Part shown: positions 16,990 to 27,301 of the stretch, in pieces | Layout of the letters: each line of letters begins with the position of its first letter | Numbering within the stretch: position 1 is the stretch's first letter | Assembly: GCA_017429945.1 (NCBI GenBank) | Contig: JAFRNY010000064.1 | Coordinates: 1 to 35,041 of the forward strand | Reading direction: 5' to 3' | Source of the DNA: Bacteroidaceae bacterium | GTDB lineage: Bacteria; Bacteroidota; Bacteroidia; Bacteroidales; Bacteroidaceae | DNA: 35,041 nt | Position numbers and translations under genes: made by a program | Notes under the pieces: model-generated | The model's database searches: none | What the model saw: the letters and a program-made list of their open reading frames with translations, nothing else | Told to the model about the DNA's origin: nothing

Positions 16990-19900
16990 CTATTTACCGA
17001 GAATAATGTTCACTAAGGCCGTCACGTCAGCTATCGTGACCGAGCCATCGCCATTGATATCTGCCACACCATGGGACTCACTTGCCTTGCCAAGGATTAT
17101 GTTGACGAGGGCCGTCACGTCAGCGATCGTCACGCTGCCGTCGAGGTTGACGTCACCAGGGAGGTAAAGCGTTACGGGATAGAAGGCCCAGTCGTTGTTG
17201 CCGCCCGTGGAGGTGGGAACTGCGGTGCCATAGCCCACCACGGTTGCATCGCCGTTATATGTTGTGTTTGCATCAAGGATGACGTTGTTATTGGCGCACT
17301 GCAAATAGTAATGCCCGTCGGCACCAGCTATCTTAGCTATCTTGATGCGCGAGGTGGGATAAGAGGTCGTGGCAACAGGCGTCGACTGTAGGAACTTCCA
17401 GAAGTAATTGCCGAAACCGTCCTGCAGATAGTAATAGCCGTCGCCAGGAGCGTTGACAAGGCGAACGAAATAACGGGCAGCCTCCGTTGGAGAGCCGGAA
17501 GGAGCTGTGTTAGTATTATATAACGTATGCGAAGTTGCGTTCTCATAAAGATAGCCATGATTGGGTCCTCGGTCGAACATGACGTACCACTGCCCCACTT
17601 CAAGATTATCCGCCGGCTCGGTAGCAATGCTCATGCTAAGTCCGTAAAGCTCTTCGAGGGCTGTAGAAGAAAGATCATCAACGGGCTCAATGGCAAATAG
17701 GCAACCGTCGTCAGTGGTGTTACTGCCACCGCCCCAATTGAGTACATTATAGCTATTACCCCAGTTGCCTATATGCAATTGGTTGGTGCCACTGTAAACT
17801 ATATAAAGCCCTTCAGTGCCAGAAGATGAGACTTTCCAACCTGACGAAGGCTGAGTGCTTGAAGTATAAAGTTGTTTTCCAGAGGTTGCTGTGGACGGGT
17901 CTATGTAAGAGCCGTCACTGAGATTTACGATATCGAACGTCTCGGCCTCACCATCGCGCAGCACAAATTGCCATTGCATTTCGGCTGTAGGAGTAGATGT
18001 TTCAGTGCTGACAATGCCTGTTGATGCTCCTTCGCTTGTGACATATCTGCTCGCGCGCAGCGGTGTGCTAAGAGTATACCACACTCCCGTCTTCGGGAAC
18101 TCATTGACCTCTATACTCTCGTCTCTCGTCATGACTGCATCAGTTCCATCGCCAGCTGCGGCCTTAATGACGTAGCCGCTCTTAAGGCCGTTCTCGTCAA
18201 AGGCTGCGGCGGGGAGTACAAACGTAGTGGTGTTATATACTCCTATGAGGTTGCCGCTGGCATCATAGACCTTAAAGCCTACGGCACCCGAGCCTCTGAC
18301 GATGACATTACCACGCTCGCTGATGTTAAAGCTATAGTCCGAGCACGCTTCGTCGAAGGTAGTGTACTGGCCCGTCTCGCCATAAGCACCGTCGGCGACG
18401 TCACCGCCATCGTACGTCTTCCGCACCTCACCTTCGGCATGGCCCTCGTAGGTAGCCAAGGGTGCGGTGATGCGGTCTTCTATGAACATAATGTTGCTCT
18501 TCGGGTAACCCTTGGCAGCCACGGCGGCCTTGGCTTCGTCAATCATCTCCTGCGTGACATAGACGTAATAGGTACTATAATCACCAATAGTCCACCAATA
18601 GTTGCCGGTGTTGACACCATTGATGGTTTGTGCCTCCTGATAAGGTGGAAGGATGAAGAAGCTGTAGACTTCGAAGAACTCAGTTAGGTCGAGCTGGGCC
18701 ACGTCGCAACAAGTCTGATAGAACTTCAAGTAGTCCTCCGATGCTGGTACGGGCGTGCCTGCCCTAAGGGTCATTGGCGACTGGCGAAAGGCGCGGAAGA
18801 GGTTGGGGAAGAAGTCGGTATCGTAGCCAGCCTGATGGAAGTACTGATAGAGCTGAGTGTAGAGGTGCAGGCAGTCCCATGTGCCGTTGGATGCTATGCG
18901 CTCGGGCCACGACTCACCATTCTGCCAGCGGTCGAAAGAACTCTTCAACGTATTGACGCGCGAGGTGTAGCGCCCTTGCCAGTCGAGGCAGGCATTGGAG
19001 AACGTGTTATTAGAAACCTCCGTCGTTCCTATCATCTGGATTAGCTTCTGACGATTGTGCCCTTGCTCATGGGCAATCGTCCATAGGCTGCCTGAAGACT
19101 GCTGCAGCTGGTCGACATTGAAGAGGCCGGTGTAAGCTGCTTCATAGTAGTTCGTCCCGTAGGTCGTGGCGTGGGGGTTGCCGCTGCCGGCATGACCTGT
19201 TACAGAATATACATTATTGCAATACTCGTCAAAGTCGCCACGGGCTGTCAGGTCATCCTGCAGCTGAGCTGTGCCAGCCCAGTAGTTCATCATTTCTTCA
19301 ACCTTCATATCTACGCTTAAGGCACTGATGAGCAAGTCGCGATAAAGGTTGAAGACATGCGTAGAACTTTTTAGGCAAAACGTCTTCTCCGACATGAGAT
19401 AGGTCTTCATAGCCGCAAAGTCTGCATTGGTGAAGCTGCGCGTAAGGTCGAAACAGCCTTGAACGGTTCCGCCCTCAACATGTACAGTCACTGGGGCATA
19501 GGTGGCTATAGGCGTGTAGGGGGCTGCGCCGCCTGTGGTATTATCCACCTCGTAGAAGACGAAGCAGTTGCCGCTCGCAGCTACAAGGACTGCATTCATT
19601 CCCTCATGCAACGCATACTGCGAACCAGACGCCTGCCCGTAGCCAGCAATCTCAAGTTTCACGGTCTGCCCGTCAGGGATTGGCCCAACATAAACCTGGA
19701 GCACCTCGCCAGCTTTAGCATAAATGCCCGTTGGATTGCTCAGCCGCCCGAAGTGATGGCCATAACCTAAGATACCTGTCCAGCGGTCGCCGCTACTGTA
19801 GGCCTTGTAGTCCGCCACGCGGAAGGTCTTCTCAGTCTTGTCCCAACCATCATAGGTTGTCCAACTATTATTCTTCACTTTGAGGGCCATCTCCTGAATG

Positions 19901-20526
19901 GTCGTGGGCAGGGCGCTCATGGCCGAGCGCAGGCTGGCATCGCTCATCGAGGCGTAATTGCTCTTGAGCTCAGTGCAGGCTGTGGTGGTAAAGAAGGCTG
20001 TTAGCTGCGATGCCGAGACTTCAGCAAGAGCGGCTTTCTGAGCGGCCAAATCCGATTGATTGATGGTGACTGATTCAATCTGCCATTTGGATGCGTCTGC
20101 ATCAGTATACCATCGCACAACATTGTAGGACTGAGTGGCTGCGCAATGCAGGCCATAGGCGTAAGACGTCCCCAAGCCGCCATCTGTGAAGGTGTAGATG
20201 GCATCGGTTTCAGCATAAGTGAATTGCTTAGTGCCGGTATTAGTTGTGTACAGAGCAGACCATGCGGAATTTGTCTGAACATAGCGGTCTGTCAGTGCAT
20301 TTTTGATGGTTACGTTGCTGCCCGACACGTTGAGATACCACACTTGTGCATAGTTCGTTTCGTTTAACGATGCCGTAGTCAGGTTATGCTCGCTTATATT
20401 TTCTGTAATATAGCGCCCCTCATAGGCATTGCTCAGGATGCGAAAGTAGCCGCTGGATAGGGCTGCCGTTGCTGTGCAGCAAATGCTTAGTAGCAAAAGG
20501 AAGAATATTTGTCGTAAGTTTTTCAT
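16990..20526 (-). CDS. Secreted M60-like (enhancin/mucinase) metallopeptidase with dockerin
   Basis: An 1178-aa exported zinc peptidase of the M60-like gluzincin group, whose members cut mucin-type glycoproteins. Signal peptide about 1-21; ricin-like module about 24-155; peptidase region about 230-690. The motif HEQGH (486-490) is followed 12 residues later by Glu503, fitting HEXGH-X(8,28)-E. A second ricin-like module is at 815-948, and the recurring module shared with the two sialidases is at 978-1120. The C-terminus (1123-1178) is a dockerin: two near-identical calcium loops (DVNLDGSVTIAD at 1125-1136 and DINGDGSVTIAD at 1156-1167), each followed by VTALVNIILGK. It lies between the 67-aa peptide gene (35-bp gap) and the second sialidase gene. 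Confidence 0.9.
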   Translation of the reverse strand: MKNLRQIFFLLLLSICCTATAALSSGYFRILSNAYEGRYITENISEHNLTTASLNETNYAQVWYLNVSGSNVTIKNALTDRYVQTNSAWSALYTTNTGTKQFTYAETDAIYTFTDGGLGTSYAYGLHCAATQSYNVVRWYTDADASKWQIESVTINQSDLAAQKAALAEVSASQLTAFFTTTACTELKSNYASMSDASLRSAMSALPTTIQEMALKVKNNSWTTYDGWDKTEKTFRVADYKAYSSGDRWTGILGYGHHFGRLSNPTGIYAKAGEVLQVYVGPIPDGQTVKLEIAGYGQASGSQYALHEGMNAVLVAASGNCFVFYEVDNTTGGAAPYTPIATYAPVTVHVEGGTVQGCFDLTRSFTNADFAAMKTYLMSEKTFCLKSSTHVFNLYRDLLISALSVDMKVEEMMNYWAGTAQLQDDLTARGDFDEYCNNVYSVTGHAGSGNPHATTYGTNYYEAAYTGLFNVDQLQQSSGSLWTIAHEQGHNRQKLIQMIGTTEVSNNTFSNACLDWQGRYTSRVNTLKSSFDRWQNGESWPERIASNGTWDCLHLYTQLYQYFHQAGYDTDFFPNLFRAFRQSPMTLRAGTPVPASEDYLKFYQTCCDVAQLDLTEFFEVYSFFILPPYQEAQTINGVNTGNYWWTIGDYSTYYVYVTQEMIDEAKAAVAAKGYPKSNIMFIEDRITAPLATYEGHAEGEVRKTYDGGDVADGAYGETGQYTTFDEACSDYSFNISERGNVIVRGSGAVGFKVYDASGNLIGVYNTTTFVLPAAAFDENGLKSGYVIKAAAGDGTDAVMTRDESIEVNEFPKTGVWYTLSTPLRASRYVTSEGASTGIVSTETSTPTAEMQWQFVLRDGEAETFDIVNLSDGSYIDPSTATSGKQLYTSSTQPSSGWKVSSSGTEGLYIVYSGTNQLHIGNWGNSYNVLNWGGGSNTTDDGCLFAIEPVDDLSSTALEELYGLSMSIATEPADNLEVGQWYVMFDRGPNHGYLYENATSHTLYNTNTAPSGSPTEAARYFVRLVNAPGDGYYYLQDGFGNYFWKFLQSTPVATTSYPTSRIKIAKIAGADGHYYLQCANNNVILDANTTYNGDATVVGYGTAVPTSTGGNNDWAFYPVTLYLPGDVNLDGSVTIADVTALVNIILGKASESHGVADINGDGSVTIADVTALVNIILGK

Positions 20527-20561
20527 TATCCTTTAAGCCTTAGATATACGTATATTGTGTA

Positions 20562-20765
20562 CTATTGTTTCGACCAGTCATCGTCCCATACGCCACGGCC
20601 ACCGCCACGGCTGCTGCCGCCGCGCTCTTCTTTGACAAAGCCGATGTCTTCCTCATCATCAACCGTAGAGCCGCCACTGCCAATGATGATTCCTGATTGG
20701 AGAAGTTCATCGCGACCATTTATGCGAACGCTATCCGTCGTTGGAGAGATATATTGTTTTTTCAT
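20562..20765 (-). CDS. Small 67-aa peptide in the sialidase/M60 cluster
   Basis: I do not recognise a family with confidence. The peptide begins MKKQYISPTTDSVRI, has an internal Gly/Ser stretch, an acidic DDEED patch (about 36-40), a Gly/Arg-rich run (about 49-57) and ends VWDDDWSKQ. It has no clear signal peptide or membrane helix. It fills the gap between the M60 gene and the large sialidase gene (13 bp and 35 bp spacings, same strand), which argues for a real gene rather than chance. Small Bacteroidales proteins with an MKKxYxxP start exist, but I cannot give a function. Chance translation remains possible. Confidence 0.6.
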   Translation of the reverse strand: MKKQYISPTTDSVRINGRDELLQSGIIIGSGGSTVDDEEDIGFVKEERGGSSRGGGRGVWDDDWSKQ

Positions 20766-20778
20766 CGTTTACTATGTT

Positions 20779-23700
20779 TTACTTGATTGCTACTTTCTTT
20801 CCATCCACGATATATAGCCCGCGCGTAGGCTGGCTGACACGACGACCTGCGAGATCGTAAATCACACGGTCAGACGGCTGACGCTCCAGCGAATCGATGC
20901 CATCAACAATTCCACCAAAATTAAACGTGAAGCCCTTCACACCAACTGACTGTGGAACTTCAAGAAAAGCTTTGTTTGCTCCAAGGGTAATGGTGGTCTT
21001 TCCTGCGCTGCTGAACTTGTAGAAACCGATGTTACCATCCTTTCGACCCAAAGAATAATAAGGTGAATCGTTACTGAGGTCAAGTAGGCGATTGAAGAGT
21101 GTTCCATGCAGGAAGTTTGGTCCGCTATAGGAAGTAGTCTCATTTGTCATCGCACACAAGACAGATGCTTCGCTCGCCGAATTTATGAGTATAACAGGCG
21201 TCGTTGCAGGCACAACATCAGGAATCTCAGTGAGTTGAGCGTAGTCATTCTCAATACCAGTGACCGTGTATGCCTTAGTGTTTTCAGGGAGACTGATAGC
21301 GTAAGGCAGGTAAAGAGTAGCGTAGGACGCATCGCCCACCACGTTCAAAGGAACCTCCTTAGCAGTCTTCAACGTGATGATGAAGTTGGTAATGCAGAGG
21401 TAGTTCGTACTAGAGCTACTACCATAGAAACTAAAGCTTGTTGAAGTAGCATTTATACCATTCACCGTCAACGTTCCGCCTGTGGTACTGGTTGTTATTT
21501 TATTATTTTCGTCCACCCACATCTGATAGGTCTGACTACTCGAGTAGTTACGTCCAGTGATGGTGTAACTATCGATGACAAAACCAGAAGGAGCCGTGAT
21601 GGTGATGATATCCGTAGCACCATCCGAACTGGGACGCAGAGTCATGACACGTTGATTATACACATTAGCCCTATCAAAACCATATCCGTTACTAGTGATT
21701 GTCAGACCAGCCACGCCAGAATTAGCGTTAGAAGTCCAGGTACGTGACCACCTACCATAGGCTGCATCAGAGAGAGAGCCCCAAGTATCACAACCTATAG
21801 TGGAAGCTGTGACAGTGTTCTTAACTTGACTTGCATCTGTAGGATACAGTTGATTAACTAACGCTTCATGCCAAGCCTCAATCTGTTCCTTCGTGATAGT
21901 GATGTAGTTGATGGCATAGCCGTTGCCTGCGCTGTAGGACTCGTCTTCAAAGAGGATAGCCAGCGTTCCATCAGCAAGCACCTGCATGGTGGAATAGCAT
22001 GAGCCATTGGGCTGGATGTTATAAATGTCCTTCCATGAGTTGCCACCATCGAGACTCATAGCCAATTGGAGACTTTCACGGGCACTAGAGTTAATGTAGG
22101 AATGGATGAGAACATCATCGCCCATACCTGCTTCACGACCATAGTTGATAATGTCGGCATTGCAAGCGTTACCTGTAATGTCACTGGTACGATATTGTGT
22201 GCCCCAATTGAAGGTAACTGTGCCATCATCGTTCTTGGTGTAAGTGGCCTTGTTCCAACCACGATTACCACTCTGACGGACAGAAAGCAGAAGCGAACCA
22301 TCGCTCAGTTGCTCGAGTTTCGATTCGTCTGTTCCTGAATAAGCGAGTGCATTGCTCAAGCGCCAATGAACACCATTATCTACAGAATAAAGTATGTAGT
22401 TAAGGGCAGGTGATTTCGTTCCCGATTCCAAACAGTTAGTCGTGTACATAATGATGCCATCATTGGTGGTCAAGCCCTTACCCGAGGTTGCGAAGTGATT
22501 GGTAAAGCCAATGCTACCTTGAGTATTATGTACCTCGTCATAGAAGTTCTCCGTAGTAAAGATATTAGGAACGAGCGACCAAGTAGCACCATTGTCCGTG
22601 CTACGTGCCACGCCCGCATACATCATACCATTGATGGTATTTGTAGACCACATCACATTGCCTGCGGCCATCAAACAAACGAGGTCGCCATTTGCTGCAC
22701 GAGTGAGAGCGGCATCTCCAAATCCATAGGCAGAAGCAGAGAATCCATCACCGGCAGCCACCGTAGCTTGGTTGCCCCACGTACGTCCACCATCGGTGCT
22801 TCGATATGATACGACATCAATCTTATGATTTCCAAGGTCGCTATTACTGTTGTAACGTTTGTCAATAGCAGCAACGAGGTCGCCGTTTTCGACCTTTATT
22901 AACGCAGGTATTCGCCAATAGCGGCAGTTGTCCTGGGTTGGTTTAGCAAAAAACAGCTGTTGCGCAAAGACCTTCGCACCCTGCTTGGATGGGTCGCCAA
23001 CAGCAGTGAGGTCACACGACATTGCCTTGGGCGAATCTGATGTGCTGGTGTAGCCAATGTTCGTAACGGCAGCGTCGAGAATCGTTCCAAGAGCAGCATC
23101 ACTCTTTACCGTAGCACAGAGCCAATAGTGGTGCGTTCCTGTGGTGACATCGCCGAGGCTGAGGGTTGCTGTACCCGTACTGAAGTCGGTCGTGGTTGCC
23201 AGTTTTGTGTTGGGAATATTGGCAATGAACTCCAAAGCATCACTCTCATAGAGATAGAGGCTACTGATATTGTCTTTCGTTTCATCTTTCAGGGAAACGG
23301 TGAGATTAGCTGAAGTCATACCAGCAAAAGGTGTAACATCAATGCGCAGCAACAAAGCGTTCTCATTGCCACGTCCTGCCGTTTGGTATCCCTGAGTGAC
23401 ACTAACGCCCTCTGCTACAATTGACAAATCGGGATCATACTCGAGGGTGACCGTCTTGTCATCTGCATCCACGGTGATGCTGGTAGCACCTTCCAACGTG
23501 AAGTCCGTGCTTGCAGGCGTCACACCCGTAGGCAGGAAGAAGTAACCATTCTTATAGACGCTGGTGAGACCGCTGACATCGCTGCGTGAGCAAGTAATCT
23601 GCGCATTGTCAGGGGCATTGTCGCAGATGACCTTCCACGCTTCGAGACCTGCAGCAGAGAGGTCGATGGGATAGACCGTATATGCCGTGCGCATTGTTGT

Positions 23701-25593
23701 TGTCTCTCCAATGAAATAGTTGGCGTTGCTGTTGTAGGGGTCAGCATAGTAGTTATTGTTCGTCTTGAAATAGTTTCCGTTGCTGTAACCGCAAATGACA
23801 TTGCTTGCCGTGGTAGAAGGTGTGGGGAACTTATTGGAGCCATTATCTACGAGGAAGCGTCCATCGGGTAACTGCCAGGTGTTGACGTCCCAACTGGTGT
23901 GGTTGATGTAGGTAAAGAAGGTGGGATCGGTAATAGCTGGCTGCACGTCCACTCCACCCGTGAATGTCAAAGGATAGAGGTCATTGTACAAAGAGTTTGC
24001 CGCTTGCAGATAACGCCCAGCATAGCTGGCAGATCCATTTTTGCTTTTTATTTGTATGGCATACCATCCTGAAGCCTGTGGGAAGCTGGTGAGTGCCGTC
24101 TGGTTCTTCACCAACTTAGCCACAGCTGCACTAACGGCTTCGCTGGCATCGACACCTTCAACCTTTGTAATGGTAAAGTTACTACCTATATCATTATAGT
24201 TGATAATTGGATAAGTCTGTCCATTGCTGACTGAGAGATAAGCTGCGTTGGTGCCACTGACAGGAGTTGTAGCCATTTTTATTTTCTTGGTGTCGTCGCT
24301 CTGTGTCTCAAAGACTACTGCCACGGCGTTGTCGCTGAACACCCATGGATTTGCGGCGCCTTGGGCAATGCCCGTCGGTATGGCAAACTTGCCGGCGCCT
24401 ACATTATAAAGGTAGTATTGCTTGGCGGTAGCAGTGGGGACTATGACCCACTGGCTGTTGGCCTGAGTTGCATTGAATGTACCACTCTTGCCGTGGCTCC
24501 ACACATAATTGGGGTTGGCATCGGGGTTATAGATAAGTGCTCCACGGGATGTATTGGTATTGTTTATTGTGTATACCTCACCGATTGATGGCACCCAAGA
24601 TTCCACGAACTCAACAGGATAAAACGCCCAGTCATTGTTGCCGCCGGTAGAAGTAGGAACGTTTGTTCCCCAACCCACCACTTGATAGCCATTTTCCTGA
24701 CAATCTAGGACAATGCTATTGGAGGCACCCTGCACGTAGAAATGGCCATCGGTATTATTAATCTTATTCACAGTTAACTGCTCTTCGTGGAGTGCGGTCA
24801 TAGGCACTGAGGTATTCTGAGGAATAACACCAAAATAGTTTCCTAAACCGTTCTGCAGGTAAAACTTTCCATCATCGGCGCTGACGAGGCGAACGAGGAA
24901 GTTGGCGTTGTCTGCAGCTGAGCCTGTAGGAGCCGTAGCCTGATTGTAGAGCGAATGTGACGATGTGTTTTCATACAGATAACCATTACGACCACGGTTC
25001 TTCATCACATACCAAGTAGCGGTAGTCAGCGAAGCCGCTTCGGTAGCGCCGACTACGATATCTTTATCTGTAAAGTCGCTGAATGGAGCTGTGATTGAAA
25101 TAGCTACTTCATAAATACAAAACTGATTCACATTAGCGGTACCAGAACTCCACGGATGGATATTGCTTCCACTACGATTCCAACTATGGCCATTACAACT
25201 AGGAGCCATATTACCTCCACTTAGAAAGTTTAATGACCATGTGCCACCCGTATCAGAGCCGATGTATGTATTGATATCGTCTGTCGGCTTTCCCCAATAT
25301 TTTCCCGTGAAGTAGTTCCTGACTTGCCATCCGTCGACAGAATTACCTGTAAAAGTGTAGACCGCGTTTTCAGTCGCATATGTGTCGTCCTTACCATTGT
25401 ATGCTGAGCCAGTGTCTTTCATAAATGCAGAGTTCCCGTTACCTACATAATAAACAAGATACGCATTCCCACTGACTATATCCGCTTCACTCGTCACCTG
25501 GCTACCCACGCTCACTGCCGTTTGCGCAAAAAGACTTGCGCTTGCCCCTGCTATAAGCAGGAGCAAGGACAATAATAGTTTGTTGATATTCAT
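20779..25593 (-). CDS. Secreted multimodular sialidase (GH33), 1604 aa
   Basis: A very large exported exo-sialidase, paralogous to the 920-aa enzyme at the other end of the cluster. Signal peptide about 1-24; N-terminal module 30-165; recurring module 190-329. Further beta-rich ricin-like or unknown modules lie at about 335-480 and 483-645, the sialidase-associated domain at 723-850, and the GH33 propeller at about 880-1245. Asp boxes start at 932, 998, 1070 and 1180. Active-site candidates are Arg894 (WRIP), Arg913, Asp919, Glu1090, Arg1106, Arg1172 and Tyr1200. After the propeller come a possible carbohydrate-binding module (about 1260-1410), another beta domain and the short tail YDLAGRR ... 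GLYIVDGKKVAIK. It is the promoter-proximal gene and visibly AT-richer than its neighbours, suggesting separate acquisition. Confidence 0.92.
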   Translation of the reverse strand: MNINKLLLSLLLLIAGASASLFAQTAVSVGSQVTSEADIVSGNAYLVYYVGNGNSAFMKDTGSAYNGKDDTYATENAVYTFTGNSVDGWQVRNYFTGKYWGKPTDDINTYIGSDTGGTWSLNFLSGGNMAPSCNGHSWNRSGSNIHPWSSGTANVNQFCIYEVAISITAPFSDFTDKDIVVGATEAASLTTATWYVMKNRGRNGYLYENTSSHSLYNQATAPTGSAADNANFLVRLVSADDGKFYLQNGLGNYFGVIPQNTSVPMTALHEEQLTVNKINNTDGHFYVQGASNSIVLDCQENGYQVVGWGTNVPTSTGGNNDWAFYPVEFVESWVPSIGEVYTINNTNTSRGALIYNPDANPNYVWSHGKSGTFNATQANSQWVIVPTATAKQYYLYNVGAGKFAIPTGIAQGAANPWVFSDNAVAVVFETQSDDTKKIKMATTPVSGTNAAYLSVSNGQTYPIINYNDIGSNFTITKVEGVDASEAVSAAVAKLVKNQTALTSFPQASGWYAIQIKSKNGSASYAGRYLQAANSLYNDLYPLTFTGGVDVQPAITDPTFFTYINHTSWDVNTWQLPDGRFLVDNGSNKFPTPSTTASNVICGYSNGNYFKTNNNYYADPYNSNANYFIGETTTMRTAYTVYPIDLSAAGLEAWKVICDNAPDNAQITCSRSDVSGLTSVYKNGYFFLPTGVTPASTDFTLEGATSITVDADDKTVTLEYDPDLSIVAEGVSVTQGYQTAGRGNENALLLRIDVTPFAGMTSANLTVSLKDETKDNISSLYLYESDALEFIANIPNTKLATTTDFSTGTATLSLGDVTTGTHHYWLCATVKSDAALGTILDAAVTNIGYTSTSDSPKAMSCDLTAVGDPSKQGAKVFAQQLFFAKPTQDNCRYWRIPALIKVENGDLVAAIDKRYNSNSDLGNHKIDVVSYRSTDGGRTWGNQATVAAGDGFSASAYGFGDAALTRAANGDLVCLMAAGNVMWSTNTINGMMYAGVARSTDNGATWSLVPNIFTTENFYDEVHNTQGSIGFTNHFATSGKGLTTNDGIIMYTTNCLESGTKSPALNYILYSVDNGVHWRLSNALAYSGTDESKLEQLSDGSLLLSVRQSGNRGWNKATYTKNDDGTVTFNWGTQYRTSDITGNACNADIINYGREAGMGDDVLIHSYINSSARESLQLAMSLDGGNSWKDIYNIQPNGSCYSTMQVLADGTLAILFEDESYSAGNGYAINYITITKEQIEAWHEALVNQLYPTDASQVKNTVTASTIGCDTWGSLSDAAYGRWSRTWTSNANSGVAGLTITSNGYGFDRANVYNQRVMTLRPSSDGATDIITITAPSGFVIDSYTITGRNYSSSQTYQMWVDENNKITTSTTGGTLTVNGINATSTSFSFYGSSSSTNYLCITNFIITLKTAKEVPLNVVGDASYATLYLPYAISLPENTKAYTVTGIENDYAQLTEIPDVVPATTPVILINSASEASVLCAMTNETTSYSGPNFLHGTLFNRLLDLSNDSPYYSLGRKDGNIGFYKFSSAGKTTITLGANKAFLEVPQSVGVKGFTFNFGGIVDGIDSLERQPSDRVIYDLAGRRVSQPTRGLYIVDGKKVAIK

Positions 25594-25639
25594 ATTGGAT
25601 TGTTTGTTGTTTAGATAAAGTTATAAGGTAAATTCGTGA

Positions 25640-25647
25640 CAAAGATA
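25640..25647 (-). promoter_or_regulatory. -7 box for the sialidase/M60 operon
   Basis: The minus strand reads TATCTTTG, a match to the Bacteroidetes -7 consensus, about 46 bp upstream of the 1604-aa sialidase start. No clean TTTG was seen at the -33 spacing. Downstream gaps in the cluster are 13, 35 and 26 bp, so this could serve all four genes. Confidence 0.55.
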
Positions 25648-25731
25648 AGAATAAATGGGAAAGTAGCAGGAAAAGTCGGGGGAAAAAGATTTGCGAGGGA
25701 TTATTTATTGGTTTTAGGGTACGCTTAAATG

Positions 25732-25772
25732 AAAAAATGCCAGTCAGCAGATTGTGCTGACTGGCATTTTTT
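25732..25772. terminator. Strong terminator downstream of eno
   Basis: A perfect 18-bp stem (25732-25749 with 25755-25772) closes a 5-nt GATTG loop. It has an A-run on one side and a T-run on the other, so it is a rho-independent terminator readable in both directions. It lies past the eno stop codon and isolates eno from the sialidase operon. Confidence 0.9.
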
Positions 25773-25856
25773 GTTTATCAGATGCAGATATTGTCGAAAG
25801 ATTTCTTGACAGGTTAATGCACCTGTTTGCGGCTATTCGCGATAACGAATGGCAGC

Positions 25857-27266
<1,410 letters not shown>

Positions 27267-27301
27267 TTACCCTGAACTTCCACTTTTTAGCATTATTTAT
27301 A

